Source of the DNA: Syngnathus acus
Lineage: Eukaryota > Chordata > Actinopteri > Syngnathiformes > Syngnathidae
Reading direction: 5' to 3'
Length of the DNA: 64,000 nucleotides
NCBI RefSeq assembly: GCF_901709675.1
Contig: NC_051087.1
Coordinates: 9,326,884-9,390,883 of the forward strand
The notes beneath the pieces were generated by a model, which saw only the letters and a program-made list of their open reading frames with translations, made no database searches and was not told the origin of the DNA. Position numbers and translations under genes: made by a program. This document shows, piece by piece, positions 11,855-24,437 of the stretch; position 1 is the first letter of the stretch, and each line of letters starts with the position of its first letter.

Positions 11855-14800
11855 ATGATCCGGCCGTGGGCTGCACTCCAGTGGGTCACAATGGCGCTTG
11901 TGTACCGGGCCTTGTGTACCGCGGCTCAGTACTCCAGCGATCTGTGCAACTGGCGAGGAAGGTAAGGATGGAGCCGACGCCAATAAACACACGATGCGCG
12001 CAATCACGAGCATAAATTCCACTTTTGCCTTCTCACACCATATTGTTAACATTGTTTGTCTTTTTCCAGGTAGGTAGGTGGTCGCGTCTTTTAAATAAAG
12101 TGAACAGGAGCGTCTTATTTTGAAACTTCTCTTTCGGAGAGATTCAAGCGCTTCAAGGTTTTTTTTTTTTTCGTTCTTTGTTCCTCGAATTGAATTTCAG
12201 CGTGCAGTTTAACTTTTTCCGAGCCACAAATTTTACATAAGAAAAGTCTCAAGACGCACCCGTAAACAAAAAGTTGCCTAAAGTTAAAAATCATCTGCCA
12301 AGTTGTCGCTGGCATCGATGGATGAACTTGTTTATATGACGCGTTGATGGGAATATAAATGAGTCACTTTTCTTCTTCCACTTTGATTATTGTTTACAGC
12401 AGAAAATACCCTTATGGGGATTATGTAGACGTCATATGTATGACTGCGTGTTTGTTTAGGTCAGACTAATAAATAACATTTATTTTTGAGGATCTGCTTA
12501 TAAACAAATCCTGCTACATCTGTCCTCAACTGTTATTTTTTCACTTAAGATGCTGATCTAAAATGTTGAAATGCAATCCACATTGCAAAGCACAAGAATG
12601 TCTAATCTCCAGTTCCTATCTTAAATAAATAAAAACCATATGGAGCCTTTGATCACTTGTCCCCCTCCTAAAGTTGTAAAGAACGAGAGGGATGACTTCA
12701 CATGTGGCGCTGTAAATTTTAGCCGACTTCTAACGACTTAATAACCCCCTTGTCATTTGGATGTTGAGGTTGCTCGTGCACGCTGACCACATCAGTAGAA
12801 GAGAGAAATTTTGTCTTTATTATCTTTGCGCCCCATGAACTAAATCTTTTTTTTCCCCTTAGTGGTCTGACCCACGAGTCGCATCGCAGAGACGTGGAGC
12901 AGGTCTACTTACGCTGCTCCCAGGGCTCGTTGGAGTGGCTCTACCCGACTGGCGCCATCATCGTCAACCTGCGTCCAAACACAGAACCGACATCGGCAAA
13001 CATGGCAGGTCTACATGCGTGCGTCAAACCCCAGCGTCACTCACAGGTAGTGTCTTTACTATCAATATAGTGGTACCTGGACCTACGAGTTTAATTTGGT
13101 GCATGGCAATGCTTGTAACTCAAAAAAGTCGTATCCCAAATCAACTTTCCCCATTGAAATGAACGCAAATGCAGTTAATCCATCCCAGTCACCCAAAAAA
13201 CATCAACATTTTTATGTAAATGTGTTTGTATAAGAACATTATAAAAAAAAGATACATTTTTCCCGCTTCACTGTCGCTGAACAGTTTTTTTTTTCTCCAA
13301 TCAAAAAGATTGCATAAAATGCATAATATCTGTAGATCCGATCCAGCCGATCAGATCATTGGAAAGTCTGACATCATCCGCTCCTTCTTCTCTGCATTCA
13401 CCTTTTAAGGACCCATGGTTAGAAAAAATGAAATTGACAAAATCCTCGAGGTATTTTGATAGCTGAAAATGTGAGCACCAAAAACAATAAATATCTTTCG
13501 GTGCAGATGGTGGGCGAATGTTGAGAAGTTCCATATGGCGGTGTGGTGTCAGGCATTTTGAGGCATTTTTATTTTCTAAATCATAAAGACTGAGCGACAA
13601 CTCCTAATCGAAAACCGTGCACGTTGGGATACGTTAGTCAAGATACCACTATAGAAAGTCCATTTTACTGTACGTGCATAATACAAACTGTGTATCATCA
13701 TCAAGGGTTCTCACCTCTATTTGGAGCGAACCGGTGATCTGAGGCTGCTGATGGCCGAGAGTGAACAGCCGCAGGGAAAAATACGTTGTTTCAGCCTGGC
13801 CAACGGAGCTCTCTTTGTGGAGGCCGTCCACCAGGCAGACATCAGTCGCAGGATAACTGCTTTCCAATACGAGCTGGTGTCCAGCAAAGGGCCCGGAGCA
13901 CACCTGTACCCACACCTTCAACCTGGTTTTGGTAAGAACCGTCCACCATATTGTATGCAGTTCTTTATCCTGACCAAAAAAATGTCTGAGGTCTTTTATT
14001 AAAATACATGGGAGCTATTTTGAATTGGCTGGAAAATGTATATTTTAGTCTATACAATTTCCTTTAAAAAAACAAAGATAATGATCATATTGCTGATGCC
14101 AATGATTTGAAGTGTTGATTTGCTGCATTCACTATCCATCCATTCATTTTAAGGCCTCATTTGGGTTGTGAGTGAGCTGGAGCTTATCCCAGCCCACTCC
14201 TGGCAAGAGGCAGGGTAGACCCTTGAGTGGCCGCCAGCCATTTACGAGGCACATATGAACAAACATACATTTGCACCTATGGACATTTGAGAGGCTTCAT
14301 TGAGCCTTACATGCATGTTTCTGGAATGTGGGTGGAAAGCAGAGTACTTGGAAGAGCCAGACGTTTTCCCTAACCTTCCCAAATTCCACTTCTGTTATTG
14401 TCATTTCACTTTTCCCCTTTACTGACTTTGGCACCCTTTTGTGGTGGCACCAAAAAGATTTCCAGAAAATGATGGTTGACTTTGCACTGAGTTTCAAAAG
14501 CAATACCTAAGTATAATAAAATCCTTGCAGAAGTCTCAAATTCATTTTGAGGAGGGAGTCTGCACAGTTAATAAAAACGACGAAAATTCAATGTAAACAA
14601 AGTCAAAAACAGCTGTCACAAGTCAGGTTTCACATAGTCCATTATTATGTAGTTGTCCTCAATTTGTAGGTGATCATCTCTAATGAGATGTTAATCTGTT
14701 CAACGCAGGTCTGTCTCAGTGATGTGAGCGAAGGTGACAGGACAAAATTGGGTGATTTTGTGCGTAAAAGGCCACATTGCCCATGTGAGCCATCTCACCC

Positions 14801-15826
14801 AGCATGAATGACTCCCTTGCCCCCCGCCATCTTGTCTCAGCCAGACTTGTGAAAACAAACAGGCCAATCAAAAGGTCATTTTGGGGTCAAGCATAAAAGT
14901 CAGCCGATCATCCCTTGGTTGTCAATCACAGGATTGAGGCATTTTGGGTAGGCCACCCATAAGAGTCAATCAGCTTGGAGGCAAGGGAGGAAGTGTGCTG
15001 TTGCTCCAACCGGTTCAAAGAACCTCAACCACACAATTATTACCTTGATGTTCGCTACAATGCAATGTTAGCTAATTCCAATTTCCTTTTCTTACTCTAG
15101 TCACTTGTGAACCGTGTTCGGATGAAGAAGTCCTCTTGGCTGTCTGCACCAGTGACTTTGGTAAATATAAAAACAAAGCTGTGCTCATGTTGATTAGTCC
15201 AAGGATTTTTTTAAATGTATTTATTTATTTGCTGAAATTATACATGTGGTGGGGGGCAATCCCCTCCATCTTCTGAGACTGAGGTCAGGATTTTGGAGAT
15301 TCTTCGTTGTGTGTGGAGTTTTCAAAAAATATATATATAAATGTGTATCTACTTCAATCAGAACACTGACTTGCAGTTTTCTCTATGATAGCTTTGAAAA
15401 TTGCCTTCTCCTCCATTGGGATGTCGATTTGAATCCGATTAATTCTTCACACGACACTGCTAACATTGATGCACTGTAAATAAGAATAAGGTCTCTGTTG
15501 TCTGTGTAGCGGGCAGCGGCACCTTTGAAGCCGTGCTATCGATCGGCGACGAGCACTCCCAGGCCGAGCTGACTCTGAGCCGACTCTTCCGCCAGAAGAA
15601 CAGAATGTTTGTCAGCGGTGGGGCCAAAGTGCGGCGCTGGACGGGGCGTGTCAGCATTCCCACAAAGTGTGGCCTTCCCCACAGAGGAGACGAGTACCTT
15701 TTTACCGGCTCGGTCCATTTTGGTGAAGCGTGGCTTGGCTGCGCGCCTCGCTATAAGGACTTCCTGAGGCTTTACGGCAGAGCGCGGAGCACAGGAACCA
15801 ACCCTTGTCAAGTTGACGTTGACTGA
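11855..15826 (+). CDS. metrnl: Meteorin-like protein (METRNL)
   Basis: Five exons join in phase: 11855-11961, 12863-13046, 13706-13931, 15101-15160 and 15510-15826 (stop 15824-15826), giving 297 residues against about 311 in human. The start ATG opens a hydrophobic N-terminus ending near AAQYSSDLCNW, consistent with a cleaved signal peptide. Recognisable family blocks are YSSDLCNWRG, VEQVYLRCSQG, YPTGAIIVNLRPN, YLERTGDLRLL, FQYELVS, CSDEEVLLAVCTSDF, FTGSVHFGEAWLGCAPR and NPCQVDVD. The Cys pattern is kept. METRNL is a secreted cytokine made by muscle, fat and barrier tissues in mammals. Intron 2 is almost entirely filled by an inverted-repeat element. The paralogue METRN is possible, but the sequence and the qtgal linkage favour METRNL. 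Confidence 0.93.
13066..13653. mobile_element. Non-autonomous DNA element filling metrnl intron 2
   Basis: The left end TATAGTGGTACCTGGACC and the reverse complement of the right end, TATAGTGGTATCTTGACT, match at 18 of the first 24 positions. The body includes the CTTGTAACTCAAAAAAGTCG motif seen in teleost repeats with GTGGTACCT ends. It occupies about 588 of the 659 bp of the intron at 13047-13705. No long open frame is present, so it is non-autonomous. Confidence 0.6.
14131..14285 (-). repeat. LINE/SINE 3'-tail fragment (GGCTCCAGC family)
   Basis: On the minus strand this reads GGCTGGCGGCCACTCAAGGG, then a CTACCCTGCC-type block, then GGGATAAGCTCCAGCTC. That is a diverged copy of the very common teleost tail motif (GGCTGGCGACCAGTCCAGGG ... 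GGATAGGCTCCAGC). It lies in metrnl intron 3 (13932-15100); the rest of that intron shows nothing I can name. Confidence 0.55.
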
Positions 15827-16960
15827 GGGAATGCAAAGTGGAACAGCCGGAAAGCTTGAGAATGGAGGTCATCTACAACCTTGTATTGTTGCTGTGCAGC
15901 AAATCTGTAAACAATGGACCTCTCCGAGGGCTTTCTTCTCGACAAAATGTTATTGATGGTAAAGGTTGGTTTTCGTCATCTGGTTCCAATGGAATCAAAT
16001 TAATATCTTAGAGCTTATTACTACATGATTTGAAGAGACTAGATGAAATATTTTACACGGGGTATGAAGTATTATTTCTCAATTGCTATTGAGTTTGTCT
16101 GACATTATGAATAGGCGTTCATTTTTTCATTTTCATTCATTTTTATGGCTTGTAAATTCTTGTTTAAGGTAACGTTCCTGCAAGATTTAGAAAAAAAGAC
16201 ATTTTGCTTTATCAAAGAAAAAATTGACTATGCTGGTGAAAAGTAACATAGTGAGCTTGTGTAAAATGTTCTGTACTTCGAGTCACTGAAGTATCAAATG
16301 TCATCATGTGCTGTTATCATACCTGCCAATCAATGAATTTAATCAAATTATTTGTTATTGAATATAATGCTGTTGCCAAGTCATTGTACCAGGATAAGTG
16401 TTTGTAAATAATGAGATATGAAGCACTAACTTGTTTGGAACTTCCTAAAATAATGGCCTAAGTACTTTTTTCAATTTCTTTCAGCAAACAAAAAGATTTA
16501 ACCAAATACTTATTTTTAGTTTCATTTCAGGAGACGTTAAACATAAAAAAAAAAAAGCTTTTTGTCAAAACACAACTTAGTCCATTATTTTTAAGAGGTT
16601 GATATTTTCCTCAAGGTGATACTTTGTTTGATCATTCTTGAATTGAATGTTTGCTTTGTAAAAAGCTCTGTTAAAAACAGGATCATCTTCTTTCAGATGT
16701 GTGTAATATTCAACTCTGTGAGTCTTTATATATCATGTATTTTGCCAGTTATCCTCATGTTTTGCTGTGTCTATATTTACAGATTTTTTTTTTAATTGAT
16801 CTTCCTATTTTTAGATTTTTTTTGCGCAAAACTGATTTGGTCATTCACAAACTTGTGGTAAATGTAAATAATGTCATATCAATTGAAAAACTACCAGAAT
16901 TCCGAAAAATAAATGTGTTGTGCGTTGACTGGAGAGCAATAAAACATTTTGGCAGTTTCA
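15827..16960 (+). other. metrnl 3' UTR and poly(A) signal
   Basis: AT-rich, gene-free sequence follows the stop. A canonical AATAAA at 16938-16943 follows an earlier AATAAA-containing run near 16907, giving a plausible 3' UTR of about 1.1 kb. The end is inferred only from the signal. Confidence 0.5.
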
Positions 16961-19683
16961 TTGCTTGCATGTTGGGGTTAATCAAATAATTTTATATCTC
17001 AAAATTGTTTTGTTCCCTTAAGGCTAATGACAAGCCTTTTGTAACTGAATCTGAATTCAAATTGTATTAGTGATGAGTCATTTTGTCGAGCACCAACGGC
17101 TGTTTTCGTTTTTTTTTCCAAGCAGAATAACTGCTGACATTTGATTTTAGTTGAAAATCATGTGTTTCTTTTTCACTAACGCAAGCCCGCATGACCTCTA
17201 AGCAAACAAATACTGAAGAAAAATAGTGAGTCTTGCTGCTAGACAGTCAACAAATATGCAGCCACATTTGCAAAACAGCTGTGCTGTGGGATTATTCATG
17301 AGCCTCATGAATGATTTCTGAAACTCGGGTGTGTCCCAATTTTTACCTCCAAGGGCAGCATACAGAAAAACAAAGGCTGCACTGGCCATACTGATAAATG
17401 TAGCAAATGTATCCAGTTTTATGTATATCATTTTAAAAAATCGACGTCATAACTTTCTGTTACAGGTGATAACTAAGAGTATAGGATTTTTCAGGACTTT
17501 GGGTGACTTCTTAAATAGATCCGCCTCAGTAACATCTTCACATTCAGAACTAAAACACTAGCAATCTGTAGTAAACTGACCATCGTTAAAGGCTCATGTT
17601 ATGTTCACAAGTCAGATGTTGCAGACATGCACCAGAAAGCAAAGTATTTATGAAGTATTGAAGTATTATTATACTATTACCTTCACATATGAAAAAAAAA
17701 TCTTGATGCAACCAAGTTGATGGTCTCACCAATGGGAAATGTGAGTTTTGCAACAATTTGACTCTCACTTTTCACACTTTCTCCTCGTCTTTTTGTTTAA
17801 AGAGTCATACAGGCCTTGTCAAAAGTTATGTTTCTAAAAACACATTTAATACTAAATATGTTATATTAATTACATACAATTCTCGGGGGGGGGGCAGTTG
17901 TGAAGTCTAGGGTAGTACGGTTTTCCAATCATCAAGTAAATGTGACAAGGTGTGGAGACAAGTGAAAGGAAGCAACCAAGAATAGACATAAAGCAGTGTG
18001 AAGGTTGGAGGAAGGCCCTGGAGCCTTGGAAGGATTATCTATAAATATCAGTACGCCTTGCACCACTACTTGGCTTCACGTTTGGGGATATATTAGTCTT
18101 AGCTTGTTGTTTAAGAAAACTTAAAAGGACTCATGTCTTGTGTGTTGCTCACATGTCAGCAGCAGAAAGCCAAGCACCAGCTGGCCTGCGACCACCCTTG
18201 GCAATTTCCCTTGGCAACAGGCACAGTTCCCCTTGCCATACTCACTAATTCGGGACACACTTATCCCTCTGCTATTGCTAACCTTTGGGTGGGTGAGGTA
18301 TGGAAACAGTTTGACTTGCGGTATGCAAGAAGCACAGCTGTGTGGTCAGATGGAGTCCAGGGAATGGCTGAGCTCAGGGAAAATATCAGTGCATGCGCAG
18401 CAAACGCGGCCATGCTCGTTCACGATGCACCGGCCAGGGCATGGTGGGGTCAGTAGTTTTAAAAGGTGGCGGAATATTTTAGCCTCTTGCTATGGCTGGA
18501 TTCCATCGAGTACCCCGAGAAGCACAGCATGACAGATGCACACAATTAAATTCATGTCAACATCCACTGAATGATTTATTGCTGTTAATGTACACAGGCC
18601 ACAATACTATTTACAGGCTATCGCAAGTGTGTGAAAGTCGTTGGAATGGGCCAGTGTAATGGTTTTTGCTGGGGGCTGGATAACTCACAATTAATGACTG
18701 TATAAAATTGATTTTTGAAGGGAAAAAAAAACAGTCTAGACAACCGATGCGGGAAGTAGGGTCAATTTGTCTAAAAACAACACATTTTTCTGTACAAAAT
18801 AACCCAACGATTCTATTGTTTTTTAACAAAACCCGAAGTTGGGTCAAACTGATCGAACTTCCTGGGTCGGTCCAATTTTTAAACAAACAGTTTTAAGGCT
18901 GTATACTATGTTAAGTCAATAAACCTCATTCATCGCGTAGTATAACACTGCTGCAATATATTTCACCATTGACCAATATTATTGGCAGATATAGAGGGCC
19001 CCAATATCCACTTTTGCTTGGGGCCCATGCGTGGGTTCCGCATCTTAAAAAAGTTCAGGCTCCCGGATAAACATGTCCAATGCTGTGTTTGTATGGCAAC
19101 GGCGCCCTCTAGCGGCCGAATTGGGTATCTTGACAAAAACGGTTCACATTGCTTACATGACGAGTTCAAATCGTGGTCCGACGTGCTTCAAAGGTTTCTA
19201 TCTGAGATTAGATTAATCGACCATATACAGAAGGGCTCTGTTACAGAGCGTCGTGGGGGAAGGTAGAAAAGGTCGTCAGAAAATTGGGGCATATCCACAA
19301 AATAGATAGCTCCACACGTTTTTGTTTTTTATACATTGTGTCCGACTTGAAGACTGATCCGCTATTTTGGGATTCCTCCAGCGCAAAGCAAATGATGACT
19401 GAACCACAAGTTATGGATTCCTCCAGCGCAAAGCAAATAATGTGCAGGTCAGAAAATGTCTAAGAGATAAAGGGACATCTTACACTACACACTTGAATAA
19501 TTTAGAGTGCTGCACACATTTTGTTTATTGGCTACACTTTGCTCAAATGACCACAGTTGCTTCTTGTATCCAGGCAACCCGTAAACAAACGCCGCATATG
19601 CTGCACTTCCTTGTCACCTTTGTGTAACTAAGTGTTCACTGCTGCTTTTATTCCATTTGAATTGTTTTAGTCGTTGTCGGGAA
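16961..19683. other. Intergenic spacer between metrnl and tekt4
   Basis: No supportable gene. A poly-G run occurs near 17884-17893. Two overlapping open frames at about 18133-18532 have no family resemblance. A short duplicated phrase (GATTCCTCCAGCGCAAAGCA) occurs near 19370 and again near 19420. An acceptor-like TTTTAG ends at 19670, so tekt4 may have a separate 5' UTR exon somewhere in this stretch. Confidence 0.6.
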
Positions 19684-22169
19684 ATGAGAGGGGAAGTGTT
19701 AGTGTCAAAGTCACACTATGATGGCGGAGCGGTGTCTCAGGGGCTCCTGCAGGAGCAAGGGGCCCCTTTGGAGCCGCCCTCGGGCGTAGCTACCGCGGGC
19801 TTAGCTTCCGCGGGCTTCCGCTCCGCTAAATACACCCCGGCCGAGTGGTTCGCCGGCTACCAGAGCCTCCTCCAGCAGGCCGGTGGTGACCACAACGACG
19901 CCCAGACCATTCAGAAAGAGTCCAGGGTCCTGCGAAAGGAGACCGAGGCCACCACAGTCTGCACCCAGACCAAAGGGACCCGCCTGCTCGGAGAGAGGTT
20001 GCAGGACATCCACCGCTGGAAGTCTGAGCTGCAGGAGCACATCGGACGGCTACTGTCCGACACGACGGCCCTGCAGGGGCTCAAGTTGAGGCTGGAGAAG
20101 GCGCTGGACGCCACCGAGACTCCCTACGCCATCGCCATCGACAACGTGACTTGCAGGAGCCGACGACTGGGATCAGACCTCGTCCGGGACTGTGTGGAGG
20201 AGGAGCTGTACAAGGTACATTGAACAATCTTTCTATTAACCCATTGAGCCAAGGAAAAACGACATCACTGAAGCAGACTCCCTGACGTCACACGCCACTC
20301 CGGCAGGCTCCGCCTCTCAAAGGCTACACGGACATTTTATGCTTTTGTTATTTTGGGCGTGTGCTCAAATGTGTTTACAAAGTAGTTAAACCGTGAGAAG
20401 TGTGCAGTTTTCAAACCAGTGCCGTGTGTGCCATCATTAAAAATAATGTAAGCAACATTGATCAATACTATACTGATTCTGACATGGCAGTACGCATGGT
20501 TTATACGTCACATTTGTGTGTTCAAATAGGAAGTGGACTTGATCAGGAATGTACAGACTCTTCTGCAGAGAACCATTGACCAGGTTGCTACTCAGATCAA
20601 GTAAGTATCACGTTCTTGACACCGTTACTGTATAGTCGTCAGACAGACCCACCATAAGGAAATACTACCAAAGGATTGTCAGACAAGTTTATTTTTGCCT
20701 AGTTTTATTTTTTTAACATTAATTTTGAAAACTGGCTGGTGACCAGTCCAGGGGTGTACCCCACCTCTTCCCCGAATGTGTGCTAGGATCGGCTCCAGCA
20801 GTGCCCCTAACGAGGACAAGCACAATAGATAGTGGATGTAACACTCTGTATTCAATATAAAGTACATAACAAGGTAACATTGATCGTTTGATGGTTCCCC
20901 CTTGAATGACATGATAGCTTTCAAATATAGTTGAGCTTCATTATTTAAAAAGAAAAATCTGAAGAATCTCATTCTGATGTCGTTGTGTATCAGGTTGAAC
21001 AGAGATACCAAGCAGGCGTTGGAGTTTGATTGGTCGGATAAGTACGAGGCCTACGCCTTGGACCTCCAATGTGGAAGATTCAATGACAAGAGTACAGACA
21101 CGCAGCACCATGCCATTTCAGCCGCTATGATGGCGCAGTGAGGAATACAGGACATAGAATAAATGATCAACTGGAAGTGAGCATAGCCGTTAATGTTCTT
21201 TTGGTCTTACAGGATGTCTAACGTCCCTTCGTGGATTAACTTCACCCAAGACAACCTCCACAGCGCCTTCCGAGAGGAAAAGGCTTCTAAGGATCTCAGG
21301 CTAGAGCATTGTTTGAAATTGACTTTTCGAGTCACAACAGACAGCATCACTGGGGCACTAACTGTTGTGTGTATGTGTTGTGCATCAGTGAGTTGGTACA
21401 GAAGGTGCTACTGGACACCACTAAGGACCTGAGAGTCCAATGCTCCAATGTGGACCAAGCCTTCCTCCAGCGCTGTGGAGAACAGATGGATGCCAAGATC
21501 CAGCTGGAGACGCAGTTCAAGCAGGTCAACACACACACATTGACAAGAACACACTCAGACATTTTAGCATTTTTGGGCAAGCTGGGCCAGGAAGGCTTCT
21601 CTTGGTGACACTAGTCATATATTGATGTCCTGGTTTGGTGATAATTAGGTCAATTAGGTCCAAAGGTACCAAATGCACAACTCGCGACTGTTTTGTTATT
21701 GTGTTTGTTGCGTGTGTGTGTGCAGACCCTGGTGCAGATTGGATTCCAGGAGAGGAATATAGTGGCTTTGCAGAAAGCCATTGATGACAAAGATGCCCCA
21801 CAGAGAGTGGTTGAGTCCAGGCTGTACCGCCGCTATCACAGAACCAACATGGAGCTCTGCAGGGATGAACCCCAAATCAGGTACACACACACACACACAC
21901 ACATGTACACACAAATTGTATGCCGTCTCACTTCCGGTTACCTGCCCGAGTACAGCTTGGAAAGAGAGGTGAGGGAGATTGACACAACCCTGGCATCTCT
22001 AAAGAAGCAGCTGAGTGATGCTCGCAGCTCACTAGCCCACCTGGAGGAGACCCGCATGGCACTCGAGAAGGACATTATGTGTAAATCCAACTCGCTTTTC
22101 ATAGAAAGAGAGAAATGCATGACTCAACGCAAATTGTATCCGACAATCTCCACTCTTTCTGGGTACTGA
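19684..22169 (+). CDS. tekt4: Tektin-4
   Basis: Seven exons: 19684-20214, 20530-20600, 20994-21137, 21213-21299, 21389-21524, 21726-21880 and 21956-22169 (stop 22167-22169). They give 445 residues, close to human TEKT4 (about 435). Shared blocks are GERLQDIHRWKSEL, RLEKALDATETP, DWSDKYEAY, FTQDNLHSAFREE, DTTKDLR, AIDDKDAP, the tektin nonapeptide region (RTNMELCRD) and a C-terminal SLFIEREKCMTQR. Tektins are alpha-helical coiled-coil filaments inside doublet microtubules of cilia and sperm flagella. I chose ATG 19684 because an acceptor ends at 19670 and the following residues resemble the human N-terminus. Intron 4 (21300-21388) fits phase only with a GC donor. Confidence 0.93.
20730..20840 (+). 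repeat. LINE/SINE 3'-tail fragment in tekt4 intron 2
   Basis: It contains CTGGCTGGTGACCAGTCCAG, then GGTGTACCCCACCTC and GGATCGGCTCCAGCAGTGCC, ending near a GATAGTGGATG motif. This is the standard teleost tail shared by L2-type LINEs and associated SINEs. Confidence 0.65.
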
Positions 22170-22671
22170 ATGTATGTTTGCTTAGATTTGACTCCGAAAG
22201 AGAGGAGAGGATTATATTGCATGGAGTGGGTTTATTCTCCAATTGCAGTGTGAGCAACCATAACCACATAACCACACGGCCTGAAGCGTCATGATAGAAT
22301 TCACTCATCCTAAGATCATTTCAAGGAGCATGATTTGTGTCATGTCTCGTGTTTTATTTCCACCCAGAACTACATTTGCTCACATAACCAAATATTCTCA
22401 ATAGTGTCCAAGTGTGCGCTCTGGGGTGGTCATTTATATGATTTAAAATGTTGTTTGATGTTCCCTGAACCACTCATCACTCTCCAAGGGATGTTGCAAT
22501 GTCTGTGAGGTTCAGGGAAGGAATAAAATGCTCATTCAGAATATTCAGACTGTCTGAAGACCTCACTTTTCAAGATACTAAATCTTAGACTTTTTTTTCC
22601 AACCCCATTCCTCCCTGGAATGACAGGAGCTCTTTACAGTATCTCATCTACTTTTAAATGTTCATGTACAG
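22170..22671. other. tekt4 3' flank
   Basis: Non-coding sequence after the tekt4 stop. An AATAAA occurs near 22521 and may serve as its poly(A) signal. Nothing else is recognisable before the hAT-type MITE. Confidence 0.4.
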
Positions 22672-23034
22672 CAGTGATTCCCAACCAGAAGGGTTACTCG
22701 AGCACATTGCAGGGGGTATATGCAAAACATTTTATTTCCCAAATTATTCTCAGTCGTTCCATAAGCCCGTAAAATGGTGTTTGCACACATCCTGTTTTTT
22801 TTATTATATAATTACACTACATATTTTTAATTAAATATTTTCAAGGCAACATTTGTTTGCGTTAAAAAGAAAATAATACCAAAATATTACATGTACAAAT
22901 GAAGGTGACTAAAATTTCATATCATTAGTTGTGTTTTCTGCTTTTGATGAAGCATTAACCCTTTATGTATGTAATCCGAGTATAACAAAAGGGCTCGGGG
23001 ATACACAAGACAAAAAGACTGTTGGGAACCACTG
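22672..23034. mobile_element. hAT-type MITE with 8-bp target duplication
   Basis: This 363-bp element starts CAGTGATTCCCAACC and ends GTTGGGAACCACTG, near-perfect inverted termini of the Charlie-like hAT type (CAGTGGTTCCCAACC). The 8 bases before it (ATGTACAG) match those after it (ATGTACAC) at 7 of 8 positions, as expected for a hAT target duplication. No transposase is encoded. Confidence 0.85.
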
Positions 23035-24279
23035 ATGTACACGATGAATAAAATGGATAGAATTTTCCATGAAATGTCATTGAAATTGCTGATTAAACAA
23101 GATAAGTGTTTACTTGCATAATTCTTTGGCAATCTGGTTGATTTTATTTTAAGTGTTTCAACCGCATGATAATCTCTGGTGTCATCTGCTGGATTTTTAT
23201 CTCTGGCTGCTTTCTTTGTGTTGGCTAAACTGAGCCGTGTTTAAAAGTGAAGCCTATTTGCTGTTGGATTAAAGCAACAATTTGAGACTGCTTTTTAGAG
23301 GCAATTATTGACTACATTATTGATTACACTAGAGGGAGCGCTTGAGCCTCATTTTCCTAAACCGCCTCACACGGGAATTCATCCCAATTGCGGGTTCACT
23401 GAAGAGTGTAGAGAAGTGTCCAAAGGATGCATTCAAATTGAAAAATGTTAGATTTAATTTGCATATTTACTGGGAAATTCAAAGTAAAACAAGACATTCC
23501 CTTAGGTTCGTCTGAGATTCAATACATTCATTCTGTCATCAGAATTTTTCAGTTGACACGTCAGACAGACTCATGTGTTACGTGACCTTTTGCTGCAGTG
23601 TTGTGTAATTGTAACTACATTGAACTTAGATGTTATTAACTTAGCCCTGCATACAAATATCCAAAGAACATTTGGACACGGCATGTCTACAAAAGCATCA
23701 CTATTTTACAAGATTTGGTGAAGTTGTCACCTCATGGCTCAATGAGAGACCAAACTGTATTTGAAGGGTTTACATCAGTTGAGGGTGTGCCACGACGAAA
23801 GAACTTATAAATCTTAACTTCATGCCAAAGGGTGGAATTGGCTTTGGTGAGAACATCTTACCATGCCTCCACCACCAATGCATGACTGGTGTGTCTCTGT
23901 CTTTGTGTTTTCGTCATTGTGTGTGATAAATAACCGGGTAGTAAAGCAGCATTTAACTTGTCACCTGAGTGATTTAGTCTGATTGAGGATTTGAAAGCAG
24001 CCCATATAAGAGTACTTGAGAAATGTTATAAAACATGGACTTGTGTAAGTTGACAAACTCACGTGTACTCAGACCATGTGACCATTCCGAAAAAGTGGGA
24101 GGAACCTTATGCTTCCTGTGGTCAACTGCAATAATATACATACAATATGGAATAAGATTTAAGAAGCATTAATGGTAATATAACATACATCACATGTGCA
24201 CATACAGAAAACATTTGATTGTTCAGATATTTTGGTGGAATATATGAGAATAAGTTTAATGAGCAAAATGGGAGGGAGA
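23035..24279. other. Intergenic spacer upstream of loxl4
   Basis: AT-rich sequence without a supportable gene, RNA gene or repeat that I can name. Confidence 0.55.
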
Positions 24280-24437
24280 TATAAAAAAAGGCCATTTGAG
24301 GGAGTGACAAAAAAGGGAAAAGAGGGAGGGAAATGTGGGGAATAGAGAGACAGAAGGAGCAAAAGTCATTGCTTTTTTCATCCATTGCTCCCTCGCTCCT
24401 TTGCCCCCAGCGACTCCAGGCTGAAAACAACAGATAG
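24280..24437 (+). promoter_or_regulatory. loxl4: Candidate loxl4 TATA box and 5' UTR exon
   Basis: TATAAAAAA (24280-24288) lies upstream of a purine-rich run. About 150 bp later a consensus donor (ATAG then GTGAGTG at 24438) could end a non-coding first exon, which would splice to the acceptor CTCTAG just before the coding ATG at 25136. Spacing and signals fit, but no transcript evidence is available. Confidence 0.42.

Noticed and set aside
11581-12015. 144-residue open frame over the metrnl start
   Set aside because: It overlaps metrnl exon 1 in another frame, and the exon 1 frame gives the family sequence after YSSDLCNW.
18133-18532. Two overlapping open frames of 107 and 130 residues between metrnl and tekt4
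   Set aside because: Composition and lack of any recognisable motif, no splice or start context, and overlap in two frames suggest chance.
19657-19683. Upstream TTG extension of the tekt4 frame
   Set aside because: It crosses an acceptor ending at 19670; ATG 19684 is the first proper start.
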